Source: Diplodia intermedia
Taxonomy: Eukaryota > Ascomycota > Dothideomycetes > Botryosphaeriales > Botryosphaeriaceae
Direction: 5' to 3'
DNA: 64,000 bases
NCBI GenBank assembly: GCA_021495925.1
Contig: JAKEKT010000050.1
Location: 186,001 to 250,000 of the forward strand
Shown here one piece after another: positions 1 through 10,815 of the stretch. Position 1 is the first letter of the stretch; each line of letters starts with the position of its first letter. The translations under genes and the position numbers were made by a program. A model generated the notes under the pieces. That model was not told the DNA's origin and did no database searches. It worked only from the letters and a program-made list of their open reading frames with translations.

Positions 1-73
1 AAAACTGAGAACTTCGAGAGAATTCCAAAACATAACTTGTAGGTATATTATTCGTACCAGTAATTATACCTCC
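1..73. other. 3' flank of the thioesterase gene
   Basis: AT-rich 73-base stretch immediately downstream (on the minus strand) of the palmitoyl-protein thioesterase stop codon. Probably its 3' UTR; no feature seen. Confidence 0.5.
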
Positions 74-1042
74 CTACAGCTCCCAGTCTACCAGCACTTC
101 CTGGAAGACCGACTTCTTGCTCACGGGTCCAAAATACTCGCGGAAAGCATCCTCCAAATCATCCTCATCCAAGCGCATGTGCTCGCCGGGAGTGTTCTTG
201 AAGATCAAGGCACCCTTCTCATCGAGCTGCTTCAGCCCGATCCAGTCCTCCTTGTAGATCGTCCGATCCTGGATCTTCGTGACCTCCTCTGACGTCGCAT
301 TGACCTCGGCGAACCAGCCCGTCTCCTTGGGTATGACGGTCGTATCGTCGGCGAAGACGAACATGACAAACCTCTCCAAGCTCGCCAGGTTCTTCTTGTA
401 CGTCTCGTTCTTCAGGGCGCGCTCGTTGTTGATGTCGGCGAGGAAGTTGGAGTGCTCGAGGTAGTTGTCGGAGCCGAGGCCGGTCGTCTCGTTGAGCTCG
501 CGGTAGTACTGGGCGGGCACGACGCGGTTCTGCACGAAGCCGCTCCACGCGTTCGACCGCAGCAGGCCCATGGCGCCCTTGCACAGCCAGTCGGTGGGGC
601 CGCAGGCCTGGAACTTGGCGATGCCGTTGTGCTGGCTGCCGAACGTCACCAGGCTGCGCACGGGCGGCTTGTTGCAGCGCTCGATGTAGCCGCGCAGGAA
701 CTGGCCGCCCTGCGAGAAGCCGAGGGCGTCGATGGCCGGCGCCGACGACAGGATGGGGTGCGCGGCGAGGTCTGCGCAGACCTGCTCGAGCTGCGTCGTC
801 ACGTTGCCGAAGAAGGTGGCGGTGCGGTCGCTGCCGGCGTCGTTGTCGAGCCGCACGTTGTAGACGAAGGTGCCCGGGTGCACCTTCTCGGCCAGCTCGC
901 CCACCTCCTGCAGGCCCTCAGCCAGGTAGTTGTCGCCCAGGCCGTGCCATATTACGAGCGGCAAGGGGTCGGACGACGTCGTCGGGAGGGCGGTGGAGGG
1001 CGAGAGGAGAGTGAGAAATGCGGCGAGTGTTGTTGGGCGCAT
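74..1042 (-). CDS. PPT1: palmitoyl-protein thioesterase (PPT1 family)
   Basis: Intronless 322-residue protein. PPT1 enzymes remove thioester-linked fatty acids from S-acylated proteins and peptides in the lysosome or vacuole. The sequence shows a hydrophobic signal peptide (MRPTTLAAFLTLLSPSTA), the early WHGLGD motif, the nucleophile elbow GFSQGG with Ser110, an aspartate in FADDT (Asp232/233) and the histidine in GEHM (His288), giving a complete Ser-Asp-His triad. N-glycosylation sequons (NVT, NET) fit a secretory-pathway protein. The open frame continues 30 codons upstream to another ATG, but I chose the inner ATG because it places the signal peptide at the very N-terminus. Length matches the family (about 300 residues). 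It is transcribed away from the Zn2Cys6 gene, with about 1.2 kb between them. Confidence 0.93.
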   Translation of the reverse strand: MRPTTLAAFLTLLSPSTALPTTSSDPLPLVIWHGLGDNYLAEGLQEVGELAEKVHPGTFVYNVRLDNDAGSDRTATFFGNVTTQLEQVCADLAAHPILSSAPAIDALGFSQGGQFLRGYIERCNKPPVRSLVTFGSQHNGIAKFQACGPTDWLCKGAMGLLRSNAWSGFVQNRVVPAQYYRELNETTGLGSDNYLEHSNFLADINNERALKNETYKKNLASLERFVMFVFADDTTVIPKETGWFAEVNATSEEVTKIQDRTIYKEDWIGLKQLDEKGALIFKNTPGEHMRLDEDDLEDAFREYFGPVSKKSVFQEVLVDWEL

Positions 1043-2234
1043 GGTGGGCAGCTGTCGAAGTCTAGGTAGCTGCGATACCGGAGCTGCAGGCCGGGGTAGA
1101 GCTGCTGTAAGCGCGGGGTGATGCAGGCGCAAGCAGCGGTCGATTGTCGAGAAGTTGAATCACTGAAGTAGAGCTCAATGAAAGGTTGTCTTGGATACAG
1201 TGAGCACTGAACGCAGGCAGCTGTAATGGAGGAGAATGAAGTTGGAGCTCCGTGATGACGCGCAAGAGTCGGATAGGACTAGCGCCAACCTTATCGATTA
1301 TGACCGCGGCACAGGCCAGAAGCCAGGCGCTCACCACGCGTCACGGCTGACCTATCGTCCCGTCCCATTTCCTTCTCTCACGACGTGTGAAGAGACGCGT
1401 CAGCACCTCATACCGTTTAATTTTCACGCTACAGTGGCAATCGATGTTGGGATTAACTATTGGCAAAAGGAAGGCGGACAGCTACTCGTAGTCTAGACAT
1501 TATTAAGCACGTTGCGGAATCGGTTTGGCCGCGCTTGCTGGGTTGCTGGTCGAGACCAGAGTGGGCGACCTAATCTCGGCGCTTGGCGCGAGAACCACGG
1601 TGGGGTTCGCGCTGCATTTGGCTATAGGGGATGAAGGGTATAGGTCAAGTAGAAAATTTTGTTACTGGAGCTCCAATCACACGAGTTTCGGAGACGCGAA
1701 CATGCAGCGGTGACGATGGCCAGTGGCGGCTCGCGTGCATGAGCGCAATGTCGAGCCGTGCCTGTGATTCCAGAGCGTTCATGCAGTGTGGCTTGCGGGG
1801 CGTGCAGGCTGTGGCGAGGCGTGGTGTTGTCGGGATGCCGCTGCTTTCCGGCGTCGCGGCACACAGCCTGTCGCAACCCAGACGGCGGGCCCTGGTGAAG
1901 AAATGCTGGGCCGTCGCGCCGTGGTGTGAGGGGGCGATCCGCTCAGGACGGCACGACGGGATCGATCTGGCTCGCGGCGCTAGCCGCAGCGCGCAGCACC
2001 GACAGCGCCGATCCCGCGCGAGGTTTGGCGACCAATCGAGTTGGCCGCGGAGGGCCGGGCGGCCAGAAGCGTCTTGACGCACTCCCTGTGGTGTGGCGCC
2101 CGATCCTCCGCTCCCGCTCAGCTGCTCGCTCCCTTTACTTTTATTCCCGGGCGGACCCTCTCCAGGCGCAGCTGTCCCCAGAGTCTCACACCCATGCAGC
2201 GCGAGCGGAGATCCTCACGGTGACAGGAGGAGCC
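1043..2234. other. intergenic region between divergent genes
   Basis: About 1.2 kb separating the PPT1 start (minus) from the Zn2Cys6 factor start (plus), so it should hold both promoters. Open frames here (for example near 1630-2080) overlap on both strands, lack conserved motifs and look accidental. A pyrimidine-rich tract just before 2235 fits a 5' leader. No other feature recognised. Confidence 0.5.
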
Positions 2235-4749
2235 ATGGCCACGTCGGCGGATGCGGCTCAGCCCGCCGCCCTTTCCGCTGCTGACCTCGCGCCGCAGCCC
2301 ATGCCCCACGCGATGGACGAGCACCACCACCACCAGGACCACCAGGACCACCAGGACCAAGACCACCACCACCCGCCCCCGCCCTCGACCGTCAGCGCCG
2401 CCGACCTGACCCCCACCGCCTCGCCGTCCGCCGACGGCCACCCGCACCCCGCCGACCACCCGCCGCGCAAGAAGCAGAAGCGCAACAAGCCGACCCTGAG
2501 CTGCGACTGCTGCGTCGAGCGCAAGACCAAGGTCCGCTGCCGCCCCGCTGCGCCCAGCGCCCCCGTGCCACGGCCGCGTGCTTACCACCCTCCAGTGCGA
2601 CCGCGGCCGCCCGCATTGCCTGGCCTGCATCAAGCGCCAGTCCGAGTGCCGTTATTCCGAGGTCGCCAATCTCATCGCCTCTGCCGAGTAGGTGCGCCGT
2701 CGCTTCGCTTCGTGACTCGCCCCGCTGACTGCCCCTTCTCAGACGCAATGGCGGCCGCGCCACCAGCAAGGCCCGCAAGAAGGCCATGGAACAGGCCCAG
2801 CTGGGCGTCGTGACGCCCTCGGCTTCGTCGTCAGAGGTAAGTCTGCGCCGCTCCGTACCGCTTCAGCGTCTCCCAGCGCGCCGTCTCCCAGTGTGCCCAA
2901 GCCTCCGGTGCGAAGATGATCACGTGCTCATGGGTGTTGCAAGCATGCCTCGAGCCGGCCGCTCTCCCATTTCCTATTTCCTTATACGCTTCGCTCCTTC
3001 GAAGCTGTCATGCATCAGGATTATGGATTCTGGATCTACTCCCATCATCCGGCAAATGATCTGCTGGGGCTGACCGAACTGCATGAGCATCAGGGTTGCC
3101 CCCGCCCGCAACAGTATCGCAGCCAGTCAACCTCCTCCACTTCCTCATCAGTTCATCAGCTCCTGTCCAATGTACCCTACACCAAGCACACCCCGTCGTT
3201 GGTCTTCGGTCTGGGTTCCGAGCACCCCTTTTCTAACTACTGGTACTGCTTCCATTCCCTCCCTGCCCGAGTCCGCCCTTGTCCCTTGGACTCGTCGCTA
3301 ACACCGCGTGTGCAGGACGATGCGTGGAGGCCTGCAAGAGGTCATAGGCGTGCTCCCGCGCAGGGAACAGGCAGACATCCTGGTTGCAAAGTACTTCGAG
3401 GCGGTCGACCCCGTCTACCCCATGATCCACCGACCCAAGTTCGACGCCGATTACGAGCGCTTCTGGTCACTTTCCCACGAAGACAAGTGCCAGGCGGACT
3501 CGGCCCTTCTGGGACTGCACTTTGTTGTGTATGCCATGGGGACGCAGTTCATCCAGATGCCCGACTTGCAGGAGCGCGCCCAGATAGCCGAGTTCTACGT
3601 ATCGGCGGCCCACCAGGCTCTCCGAATCTCGGGATACCTTAGCCGCATATCCCTCCGGACGATCCAGGCCATGGTGCTCATCAACTACTTCCTCATGAAC
3701 AACAACCACGCCTCAGATGCGTGGTCTTTTGGCGGAGTTCTGATGCGCCAGGCGTATGCAATGGGTCTCAATCGCGACCCTGAACTCATCGTGCCAAGGG
3801 CATCGGCATTAGAGAAGCAGCAGCGGCGGAAAGTGTGGCAAGCGGTCTTGTTCCAAGACACTTTCCTGACTGTACTGCTGAAGCTGCCACCAACGGCCAC
3901 GATATCGGATGTGCATGTAGACTCCCTAACAGATGAACCGGAAGGAGAACACGACATCGGAAGCAACCCCCGGAACACACCAGAAGTCCTACCGAATCCG
4001 ATGAGGATAAGCAATATTGCACCACCGCCGACCAGCCTTCTCCCGCATGAGCTAGCAGATCGCAACTACATACGCACCATGTGGAGGCTTGCGAACCTGG
4101 TGCAGCGGAACATCTGTATCCCGAGATCGCTGAGCCGACCATTGACGAACTCGCCCCGGGAGAAGAGTAACCTGCTCACGTCTTTCCGATCTCTGCATGC
4201 CAACCTTCCACCCAACATGGCACAGGAAATCACGGAAGAGTTCGTCGCCTCGAATCAGCGCCTTGCGAAGCAGATGCTGTTCTTCCGCAGCAACTATCAC
4301 CACTGCGTCATGCTTTTGCTGGCCGACGAAAACGAGCCATGTGGGGTCAAATGCGACGTTCGTGGAGCATTGGAGTCGGCGAGACTTGCCATTCGCGCCT
4401 TTGTCGACCTTTGGGAGTATCTGAGGGTGGACGCGGGAGTGTGGTGGGTGTTTCAGCACCGTGCCTTTGAAGAAGCAGTATGGACTTCCTCCCTCAAACT
4501 TGGCAGTGAAGATTGTCTAACGAACACGTTCAGCTCATGATGGCGCGCCTCCTCGTGATTCAGCAACAAGAAGACTCACCGTACCAACGGCAGACCAAAG
4601 CGCCGATCGAGGAGCCGTTGCTGGTTGCGGCGAAGCACGACATCCGCAAGGTGATTGAAATCCTGGATCACGTGGGCAGCGGAGCGCCTGAGATGCAAAA
4701 GACCAGGACTGAAGTGCTCCGAACTGCGTTTGAGGATATCGCATGGTAA
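2235..4749 (+). CDS. Zn(II)2Cys6 fungal transcription factor
   Basis: Predicted nuclear DNA-binding regulator of about 662 residues in six exons: 2235-2531, 2596-2687, 2743-2836, about 3115-3242, 3316-4477 and 4534-4749. After a His/Asp/Pro-rich N-terminus and a basic stretch (RKKQKRNKP), splicing across the first intron builds a perfect C-x2-C-x6-C-x6-C-x2-C-x6-C zinc cluster (CDCCVERKTK joined to CDRGRPHC). Downstream are the FSNYW segment and a fungal_trans (PF04082-like) region with VDPVYPMIHRP and FGGVLMRQAYAMGLNRDP. The acceptor of the third intron is ambiguous (3094 or 3115; both keep frame). Target genes are not evident: the flanking PPT1 and permease genes do not point to a pathway. 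The class is certain; orthology was not assigned. Confidence 0.88.
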
Positions 4750-5300
4750 CAATACGTGTCTGTACCCTTTACCTTCGAGCTTGTTTTACTTCTGCGGCTT
4801 TCCTTGCACCGGTGTCGGGCCAACTCTGGTGTATATGGGGATATCTGACCGGCTTGATCAGCACATGGCGTTGACGGCTTTCTGTGAGATGCCGAGAATA
4901 TTTGCATCTAGTTTTGCTTTTCTCATTCACGCCCCTACGGGAAGTGTATATATTGTCGTTTATATATAACACCACGAATTACAACTTGCTAAACGGATGG
5001 TTAGACATGGAATCAAAGCAGTTTTGTCTACGCCCTGAGATTTAAGTCTGTGGTTGTTCTTTTCGTCGTCTTCAATGCTTCCGCGCCGCGGTTTCCCGGC
5101 GATGCTTAGCTCGTTTAATAAGTTTCCATTACCTATTAACGTGTCAACCCTGCGTTTAGTTTTGCCTAATCCAGCTGACGACATATTCAAGGCGGCGGGA
5201 GCCCGAAGTCGCCCCAGGATCGAACAGTGAGAAAAGCGCGCGGCGGTCCCTCCAAGGCCGTCGGCGACGTCGCAAGCATGGGTGCCAAGGCTGGGCATTC
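4750..5300. other. intergenic, 3' flank of the Zn2Cys6 gene
   Basis: AT-rich 3' flank followed by sequence up to the inverted-repeat element. A TATATATA run lies near 4946-4970. No gene supported. Confidence 0.45.
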
Positions 5301-5376
5301 TAGAAGGTGCCTACAAATTTGACCCCCCCATTTCTAAAATTTGACCCCCCCTCCGCCAATTATTGACCCCCCCCCC
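5301..5376. repeat. left terminal inverted repeat
   Basis: Pairs with 5811-5882 in inverted orientation. It contains three blocks of TTGA followed by C-runs and ends in a C-tract longer than its partner, suggesting homopolymer slippage after insertion. Confidence 0.8.
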
Positions 5377-5880
5377 CCCCTCTTCCTCCCGGGAGAGCAA
5401 TATATTCTCCAGTTTTTACTATCAAATTACTAAGCAAATTCGGAGAATCTACTAACATCTTATCGCTAGTAAGCGTACCTATTAACGCGGTAGTAGGACG
5501 GAGGTGGAATGGTGGTTGGGTAGGTGGGTGGGTGTTACGGGCGTAAGTTAAGGCCCGTGTTACCGCGCCGGCCGGAATATAGATAGTCCGATTAGGCTAA
5601 GCCTATTTAAGTTAGTTTACGCACAGACACCTAAGGAACACTACTTAATAGAGCGAGACTTCTACCAACACCACGCCTTATATATAGGTTGCATCGCGAT
5701 GCAACTTCGCATATGTTAAGAAAGGCATATGTTATAACCTAGAAAAAAGTTGTGTACGAATTATAGTTAATTTGGGTGTGATACATGACTAGGAACATGG
5801 GGGTGAAGAGGGGGGGTCAATAATCGGCGGCGGGGGGGTCAAATTTTAGAAATGGGGGGGTCAAATTTGTAGGCACCTTC
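5303..5880. mobile_element. non-autonomous TIR element (MITE-like, TA target site)
   Basis: A 578-bp element bounded by near-perfect terminal inverted repeats of about 72-76 bp. The left end begins GAAGGTGCCTACAAATTTGA and the right end is its reverse complement. Both copies carry three GACCCCCC-type blocks separated by ATTTCTAAAATTT and CCGCC-AATTATT. It is flanked by TA (5301-5302 and 5881-5882), as expected for Tc1/mariner/pogo-type transposition. The interior has no open frame, so it would depend on a transposase elsewhere. Inside are an 18-bp perfect palindrome (5688-5705), a repeated GCATATGTTA (5711-5720 and 5727-5736) and an LTR-like segment. The superfamily is inferred from the TA duplication only. 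Confidence 0.75.
5533..5670. repeat. possible solo LTR nested in the TIR element
   Basis: A segment starting TGTTACGGGC and ending ACCAACA, with LTR-like TG...CA ends, an ACGGGC...GCCCGT hairpin near its start and a TATTTAAG TATA-like box. No 5-bp target duplication is visible (GTGGG against CCACG), so this is tentative and could simply be element interior. Confidence 0.25.
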
Positions 5881-5882
5881 TA
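5811..5882. repeat. right terminal inverted repeat
   Basis: Reverse complement of the left repeat with a few substitutions (CGGCGG against CTCCG, ATAATC against AATTAT) and shorter G-runs. Ends with the TA of the presumed target duplication. Confidence 0.8.
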
Positions 5883-6522
5883 GAAACACGTTCCTTCCGC
5901 CGTGAAAACCGCGTGCCAAGCCGGCCCAGGGCGTCATGGGCGGCGAAGCATGGATTATTCCTTCATCCATCCACACCGGCATGTGCCAGGAGTCTTGAGT
6001 CCGAGCTGAACGAAACCCGGGGGGCAGTGGAGTCGCAGTCGCACCGTGCGGGGGTAGGGCGTGCGAGGAAAAACAAAAACAAAAATAAAGATGAGAGGGA
6101 AGGAGCTAGGCACGCGACGGCTGGCCGGATGCAGCAGCTCAGGGTTCGCCAACCACCGACCGACCGTCTCGTGGGATGGCGTGCTCGACGACGCAACCAA
6201 CACAGGGCGGAACATTCAGCCCTACCCTCGACAGCATGCGTCGGCGAAGCTTGACGGGCTTGGAATGGGCTCGCTGCCAAGGAGCTGGCCGACCCAATCG
6301 CCGCGTCCAAGCACGCCATCTTGCGCTATCAATCGCCGCCACTCTTCTCGTGCGCGACAAGGGCCATGTCGACCGCCAAGTGCCCAGACGTCCGCGGTGA
6401 GGTAACACCAATTTGTCGGCTTATATTCGCCCACACGGCCAGCAGGCTTTTATACGTTCTTTTGCGCGGCCTTTTGCAGCATAGGCTCCAACCCCACCAT
6501 TCTCCCATCCACGCCTGGCATC
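5883..6522. other. intergenic, promoter side of the permease gene
   Basis: About 640 bp between the TIR element and the amino acid permease start, presumably the permease promoter and 5' leader. The TIR element lies within 650 bp of the start codon. Overlapping frames on both strands here look accidental. Confidence 0.45.
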
Positions 6523-8525
6523 ATGGCCGACGCCGACGGGCAGAAGAAGAACGATGGCATCGTCGTCGACGCCGAGGCCCGCTCTGGCGATGAGCAGCAG
6601 CAGCAGCCCAACGACGTCGAGGCTGGCACCGGCCTCAAGCGCGCCCTCAAGTCCAGGCATTTGCAGATGATTGCCATCGGAGGTGAGCATCATCATTTCC
6701 CTCTCCGCAGCATTCACGCAGCCATCTGACGCACCCGTGCAGGCATCATCGGTCCCGGTCTGCTCGTCGGCTCTGGAAATGCCCTGCGTCTCGCCGGTCC
6801 AGCGGGCATCCTGATCAGCTTCTCGCTCGTCGGAATCATCGTCTTTTTCGTCATGTAAGAGATTGATTCTTCCCCACGGGGAAGCGTTTCGTCTGGGCTG
6901 AGACTAACCCACCGTACGCGCAGGCAATCCCTTGGAGAATTGGCGACGCTGATTCCCGTCACCGGCTCCTTCACCGACTACGCTGGCCGCTTCATCGATC
7001 CTGCACTTTCGTTCGCCTTGGGCTGGGCGTACTGGTACTTGTGGGTTACTGTAAGTAGTGGCCCGATCTCCTTGGTTTCCTTTTCGGGGTCTGTGCTAAC
7101 CGACCGCTGGCGCTGGGTAGGTTTTGGCGAATGAGTACAATGCCATCTCTCTCGTGGTCATGTACTGGACCGATGTCGTGCCGCAGTGGGCGTGGATCCT
7201 GATCTTCTGGGCCATGTTCATCTCGTTGAGCATGCTGGGGGTGCTAGCATACGGCGAGGTCGAGTACTGGCTGTCCTTGTAAGCTCTACCATCCGCGAGA
7301 GATGCATTCTTTTGGCTAACAACTTGTAGGATCAAGGTCATCTCCATCTCCATCTTCTTCATCCTCGCCATCTGCATCTCCTCCGGCGGCATCGGCCCGC
7401 AGAAGATCGGCTTCAAGTACTGGGACGACCCCGGCGCCTTCGCCGACGGCATCAACGGCGTCGCGAGAACCTTCGTCATCGCCGGCACGCTGTACGCCGG
7501 CACAGAAATGTAAGTGTCGTCCCGTCTCTGCCGTCCCGTCAGCAACCAACACTGACTCTTTTTCCCTCCGCAGGGTCGGCATCACGGCGGGCGAGTCGTC
7601 CAACCCGCGCAAAGCGGTGCCGAGGGCCATCAGCCAAGTCTTCTGGCGCATCCTCATCTTCTACATCGGCATGATGTTCTTCATCGGCATCCTCATCCCG
7701 GCCGACGACGCGCGGCTCATCGGCAAGGGCTCCAAGACGGCGTCGTCGCCGCTCACCATCTCCCTCGCCGACGCCAACATCGCGCCCGCCGCCCACCTCA
7801 TCAACGGGCTCATCGTCATCTCCGTCATCTCCGCCGGCAACTCGGCCCTGTACGTCGCGTCGCGCACCATCGTGCACATGGCCAAGTCGGACATGGCGCC
7901 GCGGTGGATGGGCGTGACGAGCGCGGCCGGCGTGCCGTGGGCCGCGCTGCTGGTGTCGAATCTGGCGGCGTGCATCGCGTTCCTGTCGCAGTCGGCGAAT
8001 GCGGGGGTTTTGTACGAGGCGCTGATCACGCTGTCCGGGGTGGCGACGTTCATTGTGTGGGCCGTCATCGAGTGGGTGCATATCCGCTTCCGGCAGGCGA
8101 TGGAGGCGCAGGGTCAGAGCATCGACGAGTTGCCGTTCAAGGCGTTGTGGTATCCGTATGGCACGTATGCGTGCTTGGCGGCGAATGTGTTCTTGATCTT
8201 CTTTCAAGGTGAGTCGCGGGGATCGTTCGTCGGGTGCGGGCGATGGGTTCTCGGACTGACTGACTGACTGATTTGTTTGCGACTAGGTTACACGGCTTTC
8301 CTGAACCCGTTCAGCGCGCAGGACTTCGTCATCAACTACATCCTGATACCCGTGTTCATCCTGCTCGTCGTCGTGTACAAGTTCTGGAAGAAGACGGAGT
8401 TTGTGAAGCTGGAGGAGATGGACATCTACACAGGCCGCCGCGAGGATCTGGTCGTCGAGACGGAGGTGGAGGAGGTGAAGAAGAGGTCACTCTGGTACCG
8501 GGTGAGGAACTTGGTCGTAGGGTGA
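6523..8525 (+). CDS. amino acid permease (YAT/GAP1-like, APC superfamily)
   Basis: Predicted plasma-membrane proton-coupled amino acid transporter, 536 residues from seven exons: 6523-6682, 6743-6854, 6924-7050, 7121-7278, 7330-7509, 7574-8208 and 8287-8525. After a polar cytosolic N-terminus the protein enters the typical first helix region (HLQMIAIGGIIGPGLLVGSG), then shows the family's SLGELATLIPVTGSFTDYAG and AGTEMVGITAGESSNPRKAVP segments and about 12 hydrophobic helices. The C-terminal cytosolic tail is charged (KKTEFVKLEEMD). Length is normal for yeast-type amino acid permeases. All introns are short and keep frame. Substrate specificity cannot be read from the sequence. Confidence 0.92.
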
Positions 8526-8723
8526 ACGAAGGTGGTTTCGCGTCGGCGCGTAATTTTTCACAATCTGGGGGGAGGGGGTTGTTTACCATCATCACTTCCC
8601 GCAACTCAGACTCAGACCCAGACTTGCTCCTTCCTCTTTCTCCCCGTGCTTTTCTCGCCCGCCGCCTTCCTGTCGTCGTCCGCGCCTCCTCACAGCCACC
8701 CACCAGCTTGACCACCAGACACC

Positions 8724-10815
8724 ATGAACCAGCGCGACAGCCCCGCGTCACTCGCTACCGCCACATCATTTCTATCTCTTAACGACGATGACGATAACGC
8801 CGCCACCGCCACTACCACCACCGGCGTCGTCACCCCAGCACAGACACACTCACCCACCGCCTCACCCCGGTCACCAGCGTTCCCGTACGCCTACCCACCC
8901 TTCTCACCCGCAGACAGCACCCACAATCCCTTCCCCCCTTCACCCGCCGCAACGGTCGACGGCGGCGATGATGATCCTGACCAAGAAACAGTCGGCCCAG
9001 CAGCAGCGGACGATGTCGACGACCATGACGATGACCGCGTGCGCACCGCCTTCTTTCGCGCCGCCGGGTTCTTGCAGGACGCGTTTTACATCTGGCGCGA
9101 GCATACGTATGACCAGCCGTTTGTGCCGGTGTTGGTTGCGCCGGGTGGGGGTGGGGATGGGGATGGGGGTGATGGCGCTGGTCCGAGGCTAGGGGGGAGG
9201 AGGGAGGGATCGAGGACGGTGGCTAAGCGGAAGAAGGGGGGGAAGAAGGGGAGGAAGAAGAAGGGGAAAGGGAAGGGGAACAGGAAGAAGAAGAGCAAAA
9301 AGGCGAAGAGCAAGAAGAGGAAAAATAGAATGAAGAAGAAAGAGGAGGAGGTGAAAGATGAGCAGCGGCGGCTGGAGAGGAAAAGGATCCACCTCGTCCA
9401 CGACCCAGACATGCGGGCGTACGATGCGCCGTGGAAGCTGTGCGAGATAGTGCTGTACGACTTCCCGCACGACAAAGTGGTGGCGCCGAGCGATCAGGTG
9501 GAGCTGGTCACGAAGGCGACGTTGGCGAGCTGCATGTGCGAGGATTCGGCGGTGGTGATGGCGGGCATGATTGAGAGGGTGTTGGGGCGTACGTTTAATC
9601 GAGACCCTTTCCTTCCCTTTTCGGCGTAGGTATGAGCTACTGGCTAACCGTACCTCAGCCTTCCCGGCGACAATATCCGAAATCGCCGTCCGCACAGTCT
9701 CCGACCCGCCGCTCACGGTCCACGCCATCAAATCCCCTCCTCCCTCACCACCACCCTCGCCCGGCGGCGGCGGCGGCGGCGCATCACGCAACACGGCGGC
9801 CGCCTCCGCCGGCACCCCCGACCCCGCCATCTTCAACCATTACGCCCATCACATCCGGCTTGCCCTCCCCTCGGGCCGCACAGAGGAATACGCCTTCGAT
9901 CTGACGTCGGCGCAGTACGGCTGGGGCTCCTTCGCCAACACCACCACGAACACCACCACCCCATCCAACTCGAACTCGCACTCGAAACACTCACCACCAC
10001 CACCAACACCGCCGCCGCCGCCGCCCCCCGGCCCCCTCGTCCCCTGGCACACGTACATCACCACCCGCATCGAAACGCTCCAGTACTCCGCCCCGCTCGG
10101 CTCGCTGCGCCTACTAGACGACGCATACGTCGTCCTCGGGCTGCGTGGCGTCGTCGGCACCGCTTCTACCTCCTCTCCCTCTTCATCTTCATCTCCTTCG
10201 CCTTCGTCTTCTTCTTCGCCTTTTTCGCAGTTCGCCTCCTTCCGCGACGAAGACGCCGACGCCGACGACGGCGACGACTGCGCGCATGTCGCGTGGTGGG
10301 CGCTGACGCAGCACTGGGACGACGTACTCGCGGTGTGGGAGGAGAAGGCGGATGAGGAGGGGACGCGGTTCGGCGTCGGCGCCGGGAAGTTGGCGGGTTG
10401 GGCGTGTGTTGGTGTTGGGGCTCCTTCTTCGTCTTTGGCGGCGGGGGGAACGGGCGGTGGCGATGCTGTCTGGCAAGAGAAGCAGAGCGAAGCGTTGGCG
10501 TGGCTGGAAACCGGCGCGCGGGCGCTGAAGAGAGACGTGAGGGATGTGGTGGAGATGTACGGCGGCGCCGTCGGCGAGGCGGAGAGGGCGGAGGTGGCGG
10601 AGAGGGTGCGCGCGTGGGCCGGCGTGTGGTGGCCGCCGCTTGCGGGGGAGCTGGCGGCGGTGGGGCTGGAGGGGGTGGGGAGGGCGTTGAGGGGGCGGGG
10701 GTGGGAGGGGGTGATGAAGGGGTATCGGGAGTGGAGGCTCGTGGCGGAGGGGGGGCGGTGGGCGGAGGAGGAGTGGTGGGCGCATGAGATGGGGGGAATG
10801 AGGGTGGCTCGCTAA
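8724..10815 (+). CDS. hypothetical protein, Lys-rich and low-complexity
   Basis: Two exons (8724-9588 and 9659-10815; the intron has GTACGT and CTCAG ends and the frame is kept) give 673 residues. The N-terminus is acidic and Thr/Pro-rich. It is followed by FFRAAGFLQDAFYIWREHTYD, then a strongly basic Lys/Gly/Arg tract of about 60 residues, then a more ordered part with IRLALPSGRTEEYAFDLTSA and QYGWGSFAN. Long Pro, Ser and Gly runs interrupt the second half. The ordered parts recall uncharacterised fungal proteins in which a MYND finger may occur, but I see no MYND cysteine pattern here. Function unknown. Part of the low complexity comes from GC-rich simple repeats, so exact limits are less sure. 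Confidence 0.6.

Noticed and set aside
452..1069. 205-codon plus-strand frame opposite the thioesterase
   Set aside because: It is the antisense shadow of a GC-rich conserved gene; the minus-strand frame has the complete catalytic triad.
1926..2813. 295-codon plus frame covering the start of the Zn2Cys6 gene as an uninterrupted exon
   Set aside because: Reading through the first intron destroys the zinc cluster; splicing at 2532-2595 restores all six cysteines.
5301..5882. CRISPR-like or tandem array because of the repeated GACCCCCC blocks
   Set aside because: The blocks occur three times in each inverted terminus and not as regularly spaced direct repeats; the genome is fungal.
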